Notes: generated by a model not told the origin, from the letters alone. 18,433 bases of DNA from Boseongicola sp. SB0675_bin_26 (GCA_009843725.1 VYCX01000160.1:4763-23195), one strand, 5' to 3'; positions 1 through 8,217 are shown, counted from the first letter of the stretch. Numbers and translations are program-made.

Positions 1-695
1 AAGGACTTTGCCGGCGCCGTGGTTGCGTATCCGTCAGCGCAGGCATTTTCATGCGGGAATCTGCCCTGCCATATGTTGCAAGGGAAGAAGCGGGAATCGT
101 CAGGTTCCGCGTTGCCCCACGGAAACGTCGCATCGCCCAGCCCGCCTCGCGCCGCGTGTTCCCATTCGATTTCGGTGGGGAGGCGCCCGCCCGCCCATGC
201 CGCGTAGGCTCGCGCATCGTTCCAGGACACATGAACCGCGGGATGATCGGGATGCCAGGCGTCTTCCGAGCCGGGGCCGTTGATCAACCGCCATGAAGCG
301 CCATCGATCCTGCGCCACCATTCATGACCAAGCACGGCCCGTGCCTCGGTGACGGATTCCGCAACGCTTTTGTGGAAAACGAAGGACCAACCAAACCGTT
401 CGGCCTCGGTCTCAAACCCGGATTCCTCGACAAAGGCCGCAAACATCTCGTTCGTGACAGCAGTTTCCATCACGCGAAACCCGGACACGCGCTTGCGTCG
501 TGCCGGACCTTCCTCGTCGACCGGAATCAATGGCCGGTCAGTTCCAAGAAGTGCGTCACCACCCGGAATTGCGCGGCAAGCGTGCATGGCATGCCGGTCA
601 ATCCCGTGTTTCGGGGTCGCGGCGTGCCATTCGCCACTCCGGCCATCTCGCGCTGGCGTACAGCAGCTCTCCTTGTTCAATTCGCCCCGCCGCAT
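1..695 (-). CDS. Formylglycine-generating enzyme (FGE/SUMF1-family) protein, C-terminus cut by window edge
   Basis: The reverse strand reads open from an ATG at 695 to the window edge (231 codons), so the C-terminal part is missing. Seen: an N-terminal SCCTPAR motif, IPGGDALLGTD at about residues 46–56, DEEGPARR, ETAVTNEMFAAFVEESGF, VHVSWNDARAYAAWAGGRLPTEIEWE, and CNIWQGRFPHENACADGY near the edge. These are the ordered hallmarks of the FGE-sulfatase family. Characterised members oxidise a cysteine of sulfatases to formylglycine, while many bacterial relatives have other or unknown roles. The active-site cysteine pair of true FGEs lies in the missing C-terminal part, so catalytic competence cannot be judged. 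No sulfatase is visible nearby. A TTG at 680, just before the CC motif, is an alternative start; neither start has a strong SD. It lies 70 nt downstream of the PhnD-like gene on the same strand and may be co-transcribed. Confidence 0.88.
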   Translation of the reverse strand, partial: MRRGELNKESCCTPARDGRSGEWHAATPKHGIDRHAMHACRAIPGGDALLGTDRPLIPVDEEGPARRKRVSGFRVMETAVTNEMFAAFVEESGFETEAERFGWSFVFHKSVAESVTEARAVLGHEWWRRIDGASWRLINGPGSEDAWHPDHPAVHVSWNDARAYAAWAGGRLPTEIEWEHAARGGLGDATFPWGNAEPDDSRFFPCNIWQGRFPHENACADGYATTAPAKS

Positions 696-765
696 TTCAA
701 TTGCGCCCGATGCAGAATGTGCCTCAACCCCGGACCCCTGACCACGAAAAAGTCGGCTCCGCACA

Positions 766-1527
766 TCAGGACGGGTGCCTGCGGCTCGAGGTGAACGACA
801 GCGCAGCCGGCATTGGCAATTCAAGGTAGTCTTCCGCTCGTACCCGGGCGAGATCCTTGAGACAGAGCAAGCTCTTGTCGACGTCCTCCAGATTCTGGAT
901 CGCGTTGCGAAGCGTGTCGAAGACCTTGCGCGCGTCCTGTGCGTTGGCGGTGATGTAAGGCAGGGCTGGCGTCGGAGGCGTGTGATCAAGAACTTTAAGA
1001 ACAGCTTCCAATCCGTCAAATTTACTGATGTATTTCCAAGACACGGCATCAATGGCGGCAATTTCGGCAACGCCATTTGCGACCGCATGGGCGCTCGCGG
1101 CGTGAGAGCCGGTGATGACCGGCTTGGAAAAGCGGAAGCCGTTGTCCCTGGCCTTGGCGTCGAGGGCAGCCCATCCCGACTGGGAAAGCGGATCATTGAC
1201 CGCAGGACGCGCCTCGGCGAACTCGAGCAGCGTCGTCCGGGTGTCATCCGCTCGCGCAATGATGGTGCTGAAGTAGCGACCTTCCGGGCACGGAAGGTCA
1301 TGCACCGGGGTGCCGACCAGCTGCACGGTTCCGTGCAGTCGTGCCCTGTAGGGCAGACCGCATGTCTGGGAAAGCAGGAGTTCGGAATGTTTCCAATGGT
1401 GCCACGGATTCCCGCCGCGTGTCAGGTCAGCCGGCGCGCCCGGCCAGCCATCCCGAAAGTTCTCCCAGAGCCGGTTGTGCGCACTTTCGGTCTCCGGCCG
1501 GTCATACATCGGCAGGCTGGCGATCAT
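766..1527 (-). CDS. PhnD-like phosphate/phosphonate substrate-binding family protein, no signal peptide
   Basis: A 253-aa protein with the fold signature of PhnD-type periplasmic binding proteins (PF12974-like). It has MIASLPMYDRP at the N-terminus, RYFSTIIARADD at about residue 85, AVNDPLSQSG at about 109–118, and TGSHAASAHAVANGVAEIAAIDAVSWK at about 138–164. Family members normally deliver phosphonate or phosphite to an ABC transporter, but this copy begins directly with the first strand of the domain and has no signal peptide or lipobox. No permease or ATPase genes are adjacent. It is therefore probably cytosolic with an unknown ligand; such orphan copies occur in Alphaproteobacteria. Its ATG overlaps the TGA of the TerB-like gene by four bases (ATGA at 1524–1527), pointing to translational coupling. 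Family assignment is firm, function is open. Confidence 0.85.
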   Translation of the reverse strand: MIASLPMYDRPETESAHNRLWENFRDGWPGAPADLTRGGNPWHHWKHSELLLSQTCGLPYRARLHGTVQLVGTPVHDLPCPEGRYFSTIIARADDTRTTLLEFAEARPAVNDPLSQSGWAALDAKARDNGFRFSKPVITGSHAASAHAVANGVAEIAAIDAVSWKYISKFDGLEAVLKVLDHTPPTPALPYITANAQDARKVFDTLRNAIQNLEDVDKSLLCLKDLARVRAEDYLELPMPAALSFTSSRRHPS

Positions 1528-1964
1528 CCCTTCTTCGCGGCACGCTGGCGGGCGAGGGCGCTGTCGCGGTCATTGATCCCAAGCATGGGGGCAACGAGGC
1601 GCATCAATGCATCTTCCTCATGGTCTCGTGAACCGTCCGCGAGAGCGATCTCCCAAAGAGACTCCATGATCTGTTCGCGATCCTCGTGCGGCACTGCCGC
1701 CTTGATGGCGCGGGTGAAACGCACCGTGTCCGGGGCCTCCGATTCGAGCGTCTCGGCATCCCTGCGGATGCCCGCGACTTCGAAGGGCGTCAGGTCAAAT
1801 TGTCGAGCCAGCACCTTGTTGATGTGCGACTTCTCGGATTCGTCGTAACTCCCGTCTGCACGTGCGACTCGGACAAGCAGCGCCGCCAGCGCCAGCCGGG
1901 AATCGTCACCGGACAGCTTGTCAGGTTCAGGTGCCGTCATGCGGCGGAGAAGGTCACCAAACAT
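1524..1964 (-). CDS. TerB-like (COG4103-type) protein
   Basis: A 146-aa soluble, helical, acidic protein. Two internally similar motifs, ARADGSYDESE at about residues 34–44 and ALADGSRDHEED at about 106–117, match the paired Asp/Glu metal-site repeats of the TerB domain. Despite the name 'tellurite resistance', stand-alone members of this group in Alphaproteobacteria have no established role, and no other ter genes (terC, terD, terZ) are present here. The start at 1964 is preceded by GGTGGGAAA, an acceptable purine-rich ribosome site. The gene begins 60 nt after pyrG and ends inside the start codon of the PhnD-like gene, so the three probably share a transcript. Confidence 0.85.
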   Translation of the reverse strand: MFGDLLRRMTAPEPDKLSGDDSRLALAALLVRVARADGSYDESEKSHINKVLARQFDLTPFEVAGIRRDAETLESEAPDTVRFTRAIKAAVPHEDREQIMESLWEIALADGSRDHEEDALMRLVAPMLGINDRDSALARQRAAKKG

Positions 1965-2024
1965 TTTCCCACCATATACCTCGCCATCATAGGTTGCGAG
2001 AGGCGCGGGGCCGGCGCGTGTCCG

Positions 2025-3668
2025 TTACACAAGCCTGCTTGTTTCCACGGCGGCTCGGATGAAGTCCGCGAACAGCGGATGCGGCTCGAACGGCTTGGAC
2101 TTCAGTTCCGGGTGAAACTGCACGCAGACGAACCACGGGTGATCGGCGATCTCGACGGTCTCGGGCAACCGTCCGTCAGGACTCATTCCAGAGAAACCGA
2201 GGCCCGTCTCTTCGAGCCTGTCTCGAAATCTTGTATCGATTTCGTAGCGGTGCCGGTGACGCTCCTCGATCGTCGTGTTTCCGTAGATTTCCGCGACTCG
2301 CGAACCTTCCTGGAGAAGCGCCGTGTAGGCGCCCAGGCGCATCGTGCCGCCCTTGTCGTCGCTGATCTTGCGCCTTGATACGTGGTTGCCCTGAACCCAC
2401 TCCTTCAGGTGATAGACGACAGGCTCGAATCGCTTCTTGCCGGCTTCGTGGTCGAATTCCTCGGATCCCGCCTTGGCAATGCCGGCAAGATTGCGCGCCG
2501 CCTCGATGACCGCCATCTGCATTCCCAGGCAAATGCCGAAATATGGAACCTTCTTCTCTCGCGCGTACCGGGTCGCCCGAATCATGCCTTCGGTTCCGCG
2601 TTCCCCGAAGCCTCCGGGGACAAGGATCGCATGAAAGCCTTCGAGATGGGCGGCTGGCTCCTCGCTTTCAAACACTTCCGAATCGATCCAGCTTGCGTTC
2701 ACGCGCGTGCGGTTGGCCATGCCGCCATGGGTCAGCGCCTCGGCGATGGACTTGTAGGCGTCTTCGAGCGTCGTGTACTTCCCGACGATCGCGACCTTGA
2801 CTTCACCTTCCGCGTTGTCGAGCCGATCCTTCACGTCATGCCAGCGATCCAGTTTGGGCGTGGGTGCCGGCGCGATTCGGAATGCATCGAGGACCGCTTG
2901 GTCCAGGCCGAACTCGTGATAGGCAAGCGGCGCCTCGTAGATCGACGCGAGGTCGTAGGCGGGTATCACGGCTTCGGGGCGGACATTGCAGAAGAGGGCG
3001 ATCTTTGCACGTTCCTTTTCCGGAATTTCCATTTTCGAGCGGCAGACAAGAACATCGGGCTGAAGCCCGATCGCACGGAGCTCCTTGACGCTGTGCTGCG
3101 TGGGCTTGGTCTTCAACTCGCCTGTCGCGGCGATGTAAGGCAGCAAGGTCAGGTGCATGAAGATGCATTCATCGCGATCCCTGTCCTGCGCGAACTGGCG
3201 AATCGCCTCGAAGAAGGGCAGCCCCTCGATGTCGCCGACGGTGCCGCCGATCTCGCAAAGCATGAAATCCGTCTCGTCATCCCCGATGCTGATGAAGTCC
3301 TTGATCTCGTCTGTGACGTGCGGAATCACCTGAATGGTCTTTCCGAGGTAGTCGCCGCGCCGTTCCTTCTCCAGGACGTTTGAATAGATGCGGCCGGAGG
3401 AGACGGAATCAGTGCCACGGGCGTGAACGCCGGTGAAGCGCTCGTAGTGGCCGAGATCAAGGTCCGTCTCGGCGCCGTCGTCGGTGACGAAGACCTCGCC
3501 GTGCTCGAACGGACTCATCGTTCCGGGATCGACGTTCAGGTAGGGGTCGAGTTTTCTCAGTCGAACCGTGTATCCGCGTGCCTGAAGCAGCGCACCCAGC
3601 GCAGCGGACGCAAGTCCCTTTCCAAGCGACGACACAACGCCACCGGTGACAAAGACGAACCTCGCCAT
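2025..3668 (-). CDS. pyrG: CTP synthase (glutamine-hydrolysing)
   Basis: A 547-aa cytosolic enzyme that aminates UTP to CTP using ATP and glutamine, the last step of de novo pyrimidine nucleotide synthesis. The synthetase domain opens with [18 protein letters not shown], containing the P-loop, and includes [26 protein letters not shown] (about 40–65) and the [12 protein letters not shown] segment (about 138–149). The C-terminal class I glutaminase domain (about 290–547) has PGGFGERG (351–358), the nucleophile in FGICLGM (Cys380), and the catalytic His519/Glu521 in QFHPEL. Length matches the family. The start at 3668 is chosen because the conserved [10 protein letters not shown] begins there and GGGGAG lies 11 nt upstream; a GTG or ATG 20–22 codons earlier would add a non-conserved tail. 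The SD lies in one arm of an inverted repeat (see the leader feature). Confidence 0.98.
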   Translation of the reverse strand: MARFVFVTGGVVSSLGKGLASAALGALLQARGYTVRLRKLDPYLNVDPGTMSPFEHGEVFVTDDGAETDLDLGHYERFTGVHARGTDSVSSGRIYSNVLEKERRGDYLGKTIQVIPHVTDEIKDFISIGDDETDFMLCEIGGTVGDIEGLPFFEAIRQFAQDRDRDECIFMHLTLLPYIAATGELKTKPTQHSVKELRAIGLQPDVLVCRSKMEIPEKERAKIALFCNVRPEAVIPAYDLASIYEAPLAYHEFGLDQAVLDAFRIAPAPTPKLDRWHDVKDRLDNAEGEVKVAIVGKYTTLEDAYKSIAEALTHGGMANRTRVNASWIDSEVFESEEPAAHLEGFHAILVPGGFGERGTEGMIRATRYAREKKVPYFGICLGMQMAVIEAARNLAGIAKAGSEEFDHEAGKKRFEPVVYHLKEWVQGNHVSRRKISDDKGGTMRLGAYTALLQEGSRVAEIYGNTTIEERHRHRYEIDTRFRDRLEETGLGFSGMSPDGRLPETVEIADHPWFVCVQFHPELKSKPFEPHPLFADFIRAAVETSRLV

Positions 3669-3679
3669 ATTGTCGGATA

Positions 3680-3738
3680 CTCCCCGTGACCGCTCCTGGC
3701 CGCCCGATTCGTCCTTCGAATTGCGCGGCATCACGGGG
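3680..3738 (-). promoter_or_regulatory. Inverted repeat in pyrG leader overlapping its SD
   Basis: On the transcribed (minus) strand CCCCGTGA (3738–3731) is perfectly complementary to TCACGGGG (3689–3682). The second arm runs straight into AG to form the GGGGAG ribosome site of pyrG. Between the arms a smaller hairpin, ATTCG / CGAAT with a 5-nt loop (3709–3723), can also form. If folded in RNA, the outer stem would hide the first part of the SD. This is seen in the sequence; a regulatory role is inference. Confidence 0.4.
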
Positions 3739-3746
3739 CTACACCG

Positions 3747-4031
3747 TTAATGGATTTGCGGCGGCTTGCCAAGTGGGTCACCCGCAATATCTTGAGAAAA
3801 TTTCACCAGATGGTCGAGGTCTTGTGGAATTTCGCCCCGACTGCGCCAGCCAAGGCTGCTTCGCCAAGACGGGGAGTCACGCGATTCCAGGATGTTGGGC
3901 ACCTTCTTGATCGTCGAGACGTCGAGATTCCGCAGGCCGGACCGCAGATGCCATTGCAATGCGCCGGTCGGGCGGCGGTACGCTGGGTCGACCGCCGTTC
4001 CGCCCGTTGAATGGCCGTGTTCCGCTACCAA
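3747..4031 (-). CDS. Doubtful small hypothetical ORF between secG and pyrG
   Basis: An open frame of 94 codons on the same strand as its neighbours. The first third (MVAEHGHSTGGTAVDPAYRR) looks non-coding; the rest is hydrophilic and ends GDPLGKPPQIH. Codon third positions in the middle are mostly G/C, as in neighbouring genes. No domain, signal peptide or membrane segment is visible, and I do not recognise a family. A shorter real product starting further downstream is possible but would need a non-ATG start. Treat as a candidate only. Confidence 0.2.
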   Translation of the reverse strand: MVAEHGHSTGGTAVDPAYRRPTGALQWHLRSGLRNLDVSTIKKVPNILESRDSPSWRSSLGWRSRGEIPQDLDHLVKFSQDIAGDPLGKPPQIH

Positions 4032-4048
4032 GGAGTCTGCGGGGTTCG

Positions 4049-4423
4049 CTACTCGTCCGCGCGGGGCAGGAGGTTGCCGCCGGAGCTGCCATCGCCAACG
4101 GGTGGCAGCAGCGAATCGGCATCCGGGACCTCGCTCGGTTCAACGCCCGACTCAGGCGTTGCAATGCCAAGACGGTCCAGCACGGAGCCGCTTGCCGAGT
4201 TCTGAGCGGCGATGATCGTCAGCGTAAGCGAGGTGATTATGAACGCAATTGCGAAAGCCCAGGTCACCTTGCCGAGCGCCGTCGCCGCGCCGCGCGATGT
4301 CACAAGCCCGCCGCCACCTCCGCCACCCAGGCCAAGACCGCCGCCTTCCGAGCGCTGCAGGAGCACGACGCCGATGAGGCAGAGAGCGAGAATCAGGTGA
4401 ACGATGAGAACGACGTTGTCCAT
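4049..4423 (-). CDS. secG: Preprotein translocase subunit SecG
   Basis: A 124-aa inner-membrane protein that assists the SecYEG translocon. MDNVVLIVHLILALCLIGVV is the first transmembrane helix, followed by the conserved LLQRSEGGGLGLGGG loop, the glycine run, LVTSRGAATALGKVTW, and a second helix AFAIAFIITSLTLTIIAA (about 55–72). The C-terminal tail of about 50 residues is Pro/Ser/Gly-rich and acidic, as commonly seen in alphaproteobacterial SecG. The ATG at 4423 is selected because it begins exactly at helix 1; upstream in-frame extension gives a basic, non-conserved leader. The SD is weak. It lies 77 nt downstream of the DMT transporter and may have its own promoter. Confidence 0.95.
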   Translation of the reverse strand: MDNVVLIVHLILALCLIGVVLLQRSEGGGLGLGGGGGGGLVTSRGAATALGKVTWAFAIAFIITSLTLTIIAAQNSASGSVLDRLGIATPESGVEPSEVPDADSLLPPVGDGSSGGNLLPRADE

Positions 4424-4454
4424 GGCGAATGCGGCCCTGCTTGCGAGTGTGCGG

Positions 4455-4483
4455 TATCTATGCGAGCCAATGTCTCTTCGCAA
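4455..4483 (-). promoter_or_regulatory. Possible promoter for secG
   Basis: On the minus strand TTGCGA (4483–4478) and TAGATA (4460–4455) are separated by 17 nt, placing a transcript start near 4448, about 25 nt before the secG ATG. The match to the sigma70 consensus is moderate (4/6 and 3/6). It lies in the gap between the DMT transporter and secG. Confidence 0.3.
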
Positions 4484-4500
4484 CCCCGTGCGCCAGATGG

Positions 4501-5400
4501 TCAGTTTCCCAGTTCCACGATCACTGCGCCCGCGGCGATCAAGGTCATCAAGGCGAGTCGCCGGGGCCCCACCTTTTCTCCAAGCATCAGCCAGCCGAAG
4601 AGGGCGGCAAACACCACGGAGGTTTCCCTGAGCACCGCTGCCTCGCCGACCTTGTCAAGCCGCGTTGCCAGCATGATGCCGCCAAAGGAGAAGTAGGCCA
4701 CGAGCGCCCCGAGAATCCCCAGGCGCAGCACCGGCGTGAATGGCCGTGGCAACCGCCCGTGACGCCACAAGAGGCACCCGACCGGAAAGGCAACCGAGTC
4801 GATCAGGAAGAACCACGCCAGGAACGTGAACGGGTTTGCTGTGGCTCGGATGACGTAGGCATCCCAGGTCGTGTAGAGCGCAACGATGCCACCAGTCATC
4901 AACGCAAGGCCGAGCGCGAGCGGCAACCTTGACCGGTCGACCACGGTGTGACGAAGGTTATAGGCCGCAAGGCCAAGGATCCCCAGTGTGAGGCAGGCGA
5001 CGCCAAGCCATTGGACCGACGTGAAGTGTTCGTTGAACAGGATGCCTGCCCCAACGACCGTGAATGCCGGGCCCGATCCCCGAACGACCGGGTAGACCAC
5101 CGTGTAGGCACCGACAGAGTAGGCGCTTGCTTGAGCGATCTTGTAGCCGGTGTGCAGCACCCATGCGATGCCGAAGAGCGGCCAAAGTCCGGGCTCGGGC
5201 GTGGGAACGAGAAAGAGCGCGACCGGCAGTGCGATCAGGCCGTAACAGCCATCAATCGCAGCCCGGATTGTCCATGGATCGGAACGGGTCTTCTGAAGGG
5301 CTCCGAACAGGGCGTGAAGGAACGCGGCTTGCAATGCCAGAACGAGTGCTGCCGTTCGGCCGGCTTCCGTTCCCTCAATGGAGATCAGCCACTCGCTCAT
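4501..5400 (-). CDS. DMT-superfamily (EamA-type) membrane transporter
   Basis: A protein of about 299 aa with roughly ten hydrophobic helices arranged as two five-helix halves, the EamA layout. Seen: an N-terminal helix around AALVLALQAAFLHALFGALQK, the typical end-of-half motif GILFNEHFTSVQWLGVACLTLGILGL at about 121–147, and its counterpart GWLMLGEKVGPRRLALMTLIAAGAVIV near the C-terminus. Substrates of the family range over amino acids, nucleotides, sugars and drugs; none can be assigned here. The ATG at 5400 is used; a GTG four codons upstream (5412) is possible and has a purine patch about 9 nt before it. It begins about 55 nt after the ftsY stop, an ftsY–EamA pairing I recall from Rhodobacterales, where yciB is often also close by, as it is here on the other side of xseA/purD. 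Confidence 0.88.
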   Translation of the reverse strand: MSEWLISIEGTEAGRTAALVLALQAAFLHALFGALQKTRSDPWTIRAAIDGCYGLIALPVALFLVPTPEPGLWPLFGIAWVLHTGYKIAQASAYSVGAYTVVYPVVRGSGPAFTVVGAGILFNEHFTSVQWLGVACLTLGILGLAAYNLRHTVVDRSRLPLALGLALMTGGIVALYTTWDAYVIRATANPFTFLAWFFLIDSVAFPVGCLLWRHGRLPRPFTPVLRLGILGALVAYFSFGGIMLATRLDKVGEAAVLRETSVVFAALFGWLMLGEKVGPRRLALMTLIAAGAVIVELGN

Positions 5401-5455
5401 CGTTGCGGGCACAGTCGCATTTCCGCCGCCATGCGATCCTGCACATGCGAAGTCG

Positions 5456-6538
5456 TCAAGCTTCGATCCCGGTCAGGGCCGCGGCGAATTCCCGCGGATC
5501 GAAGGGCGCCAGGTCGTCGATCTGTTCGCCGACCCCGATCGCGTGAATCGGCAGGCCAAACCGGTCGGCCAGCGCGACCAGCACGCCGCCCTTCGCGGTG
5601 CCGTCAAGCTTCGTCATGACAAGACCGGAGACATCCGCAACATCGCGAAATGTCTCGACCTGGGACAGTGCGTTCTGTCCGGTCGTGGCATCAAGCACCA
5701 GGAGCGTGTTGTGCGGCGCCTCCGGATCCCGCTTCCTGATGACGCGAACGATCTTGGCAAGCTCCTCCATCAGGTCGTTCCGGTTCTGGAGCCGGCCCGC
5801 CGTGTCAATCATGAGAATGTCCGCCTGTTCCGATTCGGCTTGCGCCATGGCTTCAAACGCCAGGCTTGCCGGATCCGAACCATCCTGCGCAGTCAGAACG
5901 GGGACGCCGGCGCGCCGGCCCCAAATCTGCAGTTGCTCGACGGCCGCCGCCCGAAAGGTGTCGCACGCGGCGATCACCACGGACTTCTTGGCGTCACGGA
6001 ACTGGGAGGCGAGCTTGCCGATGGTCGTGGTCTTGCCCGAACCGTTGACGCCAGCCACCAGCACGACCTGTGGCCGCTTCGGGAAAATTGGCATCGGGCT
6101 TGCCACCGTCTCCATGATGCGGGCGATTTCGTCGGCCAGCAATTCCTTCAGCTCGGCCGTGGACAACTTCCGCCCGATTCGTCCTTCCGCGATGTTGGCT
6201 GCGACACGCACCGCCGTCTCGACGCCCATGTCTGACGCTATGAGCAATTCCTCGATTTGCTCGAGCATGTCGTCATCCAAGGCGCGCCGGGCCACCGGTC
6301 TTGAAGTGCCACGACCCGGCGTTCGATCCACGGATTCCGTGCCGTCCGTGCCTTGCTGGCCCCGTGATTCGATCTTCGGTGCCTGAGCTGTCGTGCCGGC
6401 GGATTCCGTTGGTGACGGTTTCTCCGCGACCGCGCTAGGAGGCCCGCCGCCGCCGTCCTCGACGATCGCGTCGAGACCTTCGTCAAGTTTCGAGGACGAC
6501 CTGAAGAGCCGTTCCTTCAGCTTTGAAAAAAACGCCAT
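5456..6538 (-). CDS. ftsY: Signal recognition particle receptor FtsY
   Basis: A 360-aa SRP-receptor GTPase that docks the SRP–ribosome complex at the inner membrane for co-translational insertion through SecYEG. It has an N-terminal amphipathic basic stretch MAFFSKLKERLF, then a short low-complexity acidic/Pro-rich A domain (about 15–85), the helical N domain (about 87–145), and the GTPase G domain. Motifs: G1 GVNGSGKT (163–170), DTFRAAAVEQL (193–203), G3 DTAGR (245–249), LDATTGQNA (282–290), G4 TKLDGTAKGG (309–318), and the closing GVGEQIDDLAPFDPREFA. The ATG at 6538 is preferred over a GTG two codons upstream because MAFF begins the conserved helix. Functionally it pairs with secG two genes downstream. 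Confidence 0.97.
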   Translation of the reverse strand: MAFFSKLKERLFRSSSKLDEGLDAIVEDGGGGPPSAVAEKPSPTESAGTTAQAPKIESRGQQGTDGTESVDRTPGRGTSRPVARRALDDDMLEQIEELLIASDMGVETAVRVAANIAEGRIGRKLSTAELKELLADEIARIMETVASPMPIFPKRPQVVLVAGVNGSGKTTTIGKLASQFRDAKKSVVIAACDTFRAAAVEQLQIWGRRAGVPVLTAQDGSDPASLAFEAMAQAESEQADILMIDTAGRLQNRNDLMEELAKIVRVIRKRDPEAPHNTLLVLDATTGQNALSQVETFRDVADVSGLVMTKLDGTAKGGVLVALADRFGLPIHAIGVGEQIDDLAPFDPREFAAALTGIEA

Positions 6539-6591
6539 GCCCACGACCTAATCCCGGAAGGTCCAATATGAAAGCTGGATCGTGACGATGG

Positions 6592-8139
6592 TCAGGATTG
6601 CCTGTTGCGATCTGTCCTTGCCCGGGTCGCTCCCAACTTCCTTGCATCGCCTTTCGTGCGCCCTACCGCAAGCCGGCCATCCTGGAACTCGATTTCCAGC
6701 GACCGTGCGCGGCGGGCCTCTTCCGCCTTCGTCAGCACGGACTTGCCGCTTCGAATGATCGCGTAGCCACGTGCCAGCGTCGCCTTGTAGCCAAGACTGG
6801 TCCGCGTCCGGTCCAGTGCATGAAGACGGCCGTCGAGCCTGGCCAGCCTAGCCTTGATCGCCGTCGCCATCCTCCTGCTGATCCGGTCAAGGTCTCTCCT
6901 TTCCTGCCGGATCTGCGCCTGAACCTGCCGGACACGGAGACGGGCGACCATTGCAGACAAGCGTTCGTTCTTGCGCTCGACGGCGTGCCCGAGGCCCTTT
7001 GCAAGGCTTTTCGTTCGATGGTCAAGCAACTGGCTTTCGCGGCCCAGCCTGGATCTGAAGAGCGTTGGCCGAAGGCCCGCCGCCGCGCCGCCGAGGTCGC
7101 CTCGCTTGCGGTCCACCAGATGGCGGAGCCCCTTTGGCAGGGATTCGCTTGCCCGGTCGAGCCGCTGGTTCGGGTCGGCGAGGAGGCCATCAGGTTGCGG
7201 CAAATGGCGTGCAAGCGCCGTGATCCGCTGGCGCAACATGTCAACGCTGCGTGCCATGCTGCGCGAGAGCCGTGCCTCTCTGCCGGCCAGGTCCGCGAGC
7301 AGATCCGAACGGACCGGCACCGAGATCTCCGCTGCTGCCGTCGGCGTGGGCGCACGGCGGTCGGCGGCAAGGTCAATGAGCGTGGTGTCGGTTTCGTGAC
7401 CGACGGCAGAGACCAGCGGGATTTCCGATGCCGCCGCCGCGCGTGCCACAACCTCTTCGTTGAAGCCCCAGAGATCCTCGATCGAACCGCCGCCGCGCGC
7501 GACGATCAAGAGGTCAGGGCGGGGCGGCGACCCGCAATGCGGCAGCGCATTGAATCCGGCAATGGCCCGCGACACTTCAGGCGCGCAGGCGTCACCCTGC
7601 ACGGCAACGGGCCAGATGACGACTTCCCTCGGGAACCGTTCGCGGAGCCTGTGCAGGATGTCCCGAATCACGACCCCGTGCGGCGACGTGATGACTCCTA
7701 TGACGTTCGGCAGATATGGCAGAGGCTTCTTGCGCGCCTCGTCGAACAGGCCCTCTGCCGCGAGCTTCTTCTTGCGCCTTTCAAGCATCGCCATCAGCGC
7801 GCCCTCGCCGGCCACGACGATTCGCTCGGCGTTCAGGCTGAATCTCGACTGGAACCCGGAGGCGGTCATCTTGCCTTCGGCAATCACCTCCATGCCCTCT
7901 TCGGGCATCATGGCGAGTGCTGGCACCTGGCTCTTCCATGTCATGCACGAGAGCACCGAGCGGTCGTCCTTGAGGTCGAAATAGAGATGTCCGGACCGTG
8001 CCAGCACGACCCGCCCGACTTCACCTCGCACGCGAACCCAGCCGAGTTCCGATTCAACGAGGCGCTTCACGCGGCCCGCAATCTCGCTCACGGTGAATTC
8101 GGGCGTGTTGTCGCCGGATACTGCCTCGAATAGCTCCAT
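6592..8139 (-). CDS. xseA: Exodeoxyribonuclease VII large subunit
   Basis: A 515-aa large subunit of exonuclease VII, which with XseB degrades single-stranded DNA from both ends. It has an N-terminal OB-fold (about 10–112) with NTPEFTVSEIAGRVKRLVE, VRVRGEV and GHLYFDLKDD. The catalytic domain has VIGVITSPHGVVIRD (about 146–160), VARGGGSIEDLWGFNE (213–228), and VSAVGHETDTTLIDLAADRRAPTPTAAAE (243–271). A long Arg-rich coiled-coil region follows, and the C-terminal segment has LGYKATLARGYAIIRSG. The open frame runs on far upstream across purD, but the family N-terminus fits the ATG at 8139, so the longer reading is rejected. The SD is weak. The small subunit gene xseB is not in the window. Divergent from purD with 78 nt between the starts. 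Confidence 0.96.
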   Translation of the reverse strand: MELFEAVSGDNTPEFTVSEIAGRVKRLVESELGWVRVRGEVGRVVLARSGHLYFDLKDDRSVLSCMTWKSQVPALAMMPEEGMEVIAEGKMTASGFQSRFSLNAERIVVAGEGALMAMLERRKKKLAAEGLFDEARKKPLPYLPNVIGVITSPHGVVIRDILHRLRERFPREVVIWPVAVQGDACAPEVSRAIAGFNALPHCGSPPRPDLLIVARGGGSIEDLWGFNEEVVARAAAASEIPLVSAVGHETDTTLIDLAADRRAPTPTAAAEISVPVRSDLLADLAGREARLSRSMARSVDMLRQRITALARHLPQPDGLLADPNQRLDRASESLPKGLRHLVDRKRGDLGGAAAGLRPTLFRSRLGRESQLLDHRTKSLAKGLGHAVERKNERLSAMVARLRVRQVQAQIRQERRDLDRISRRMATAIKARLARLDGRLHALDRTRTSLGYKATLARGYAIIRSGKSVLTKAEEARRARSLEIEFQDGRLAVGRTKGDARKLGATRARTDRNRQS

Positions 8140-8217
8140 GCCCGTGTCCGTGCGCGCCTTGTGCTTCCCTGGGCCGGACCCTAGAACGCCATCCGACAAA
8201 GGGGAAGCGGAGCGCCC
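8140..8217. promoter_or_regulatory. Divergent xseA/purD intergenic region with predicted purD promoter
   Basis: For purD, TTGTGC (8159–8164) and TAGAAC (8182–8187) are spaced by 17 nt, predicting a start near 8194 and a leader of about 24 nt. GGGGA (8201–8205) and GGAG (8209–8212) provide ribosome sites before the ATG at 8218. No convincing promoter for xseA was picked out on the other strand, although one must lie here or further upstream within purD. Confidence 0.4.

Larger units (their letters stand above)
3669..4048. other. 380-nt gap between secG and pyrG with no confidently coding gene
   Basis: No tRNA, riboswitch or recognisable protein was found. A minus-strand frame from 4031 to 3747 (94 codons) is open and its downstream half has a GC-rich third position, for example around NLDVSTIKKVPNILESRD. 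I recognise no family and no good ribosome site, so it is either a small hypothetical gene, a decayed remnant or chance. The secG-proximal end (3969–4006) contains nested GC-rich inverted repeats: CGGGCGG / CCGCCCG, and inside it GGCGGT / ACCGCC. These could form a 3' hairpin on the secG transcript, but no T-run follows. The pyrG-proximal end holds the leader dyad described separately. Confidence 0.5.

Noticed and set aside
1965..2024. GC-rich hairpin between pyrG and the TerB-like gene as a terminator
   Set aside because: The inverted repeat is imperfect and lacks a T-run; the spacing also suits co-transcription.
2382..3383. A 333-codon plus-strand frame opposite pyrG
   Set aside because: Antisense shadow of CTP synthase, without a ribosome site or family features.
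6598..8133. A 511-codon plus-strand frame opposite xseA
   Set aside because: Fully antisense to a well-conserved gene; its translation has no recognisable motif and mirrors the sense codon pattern.
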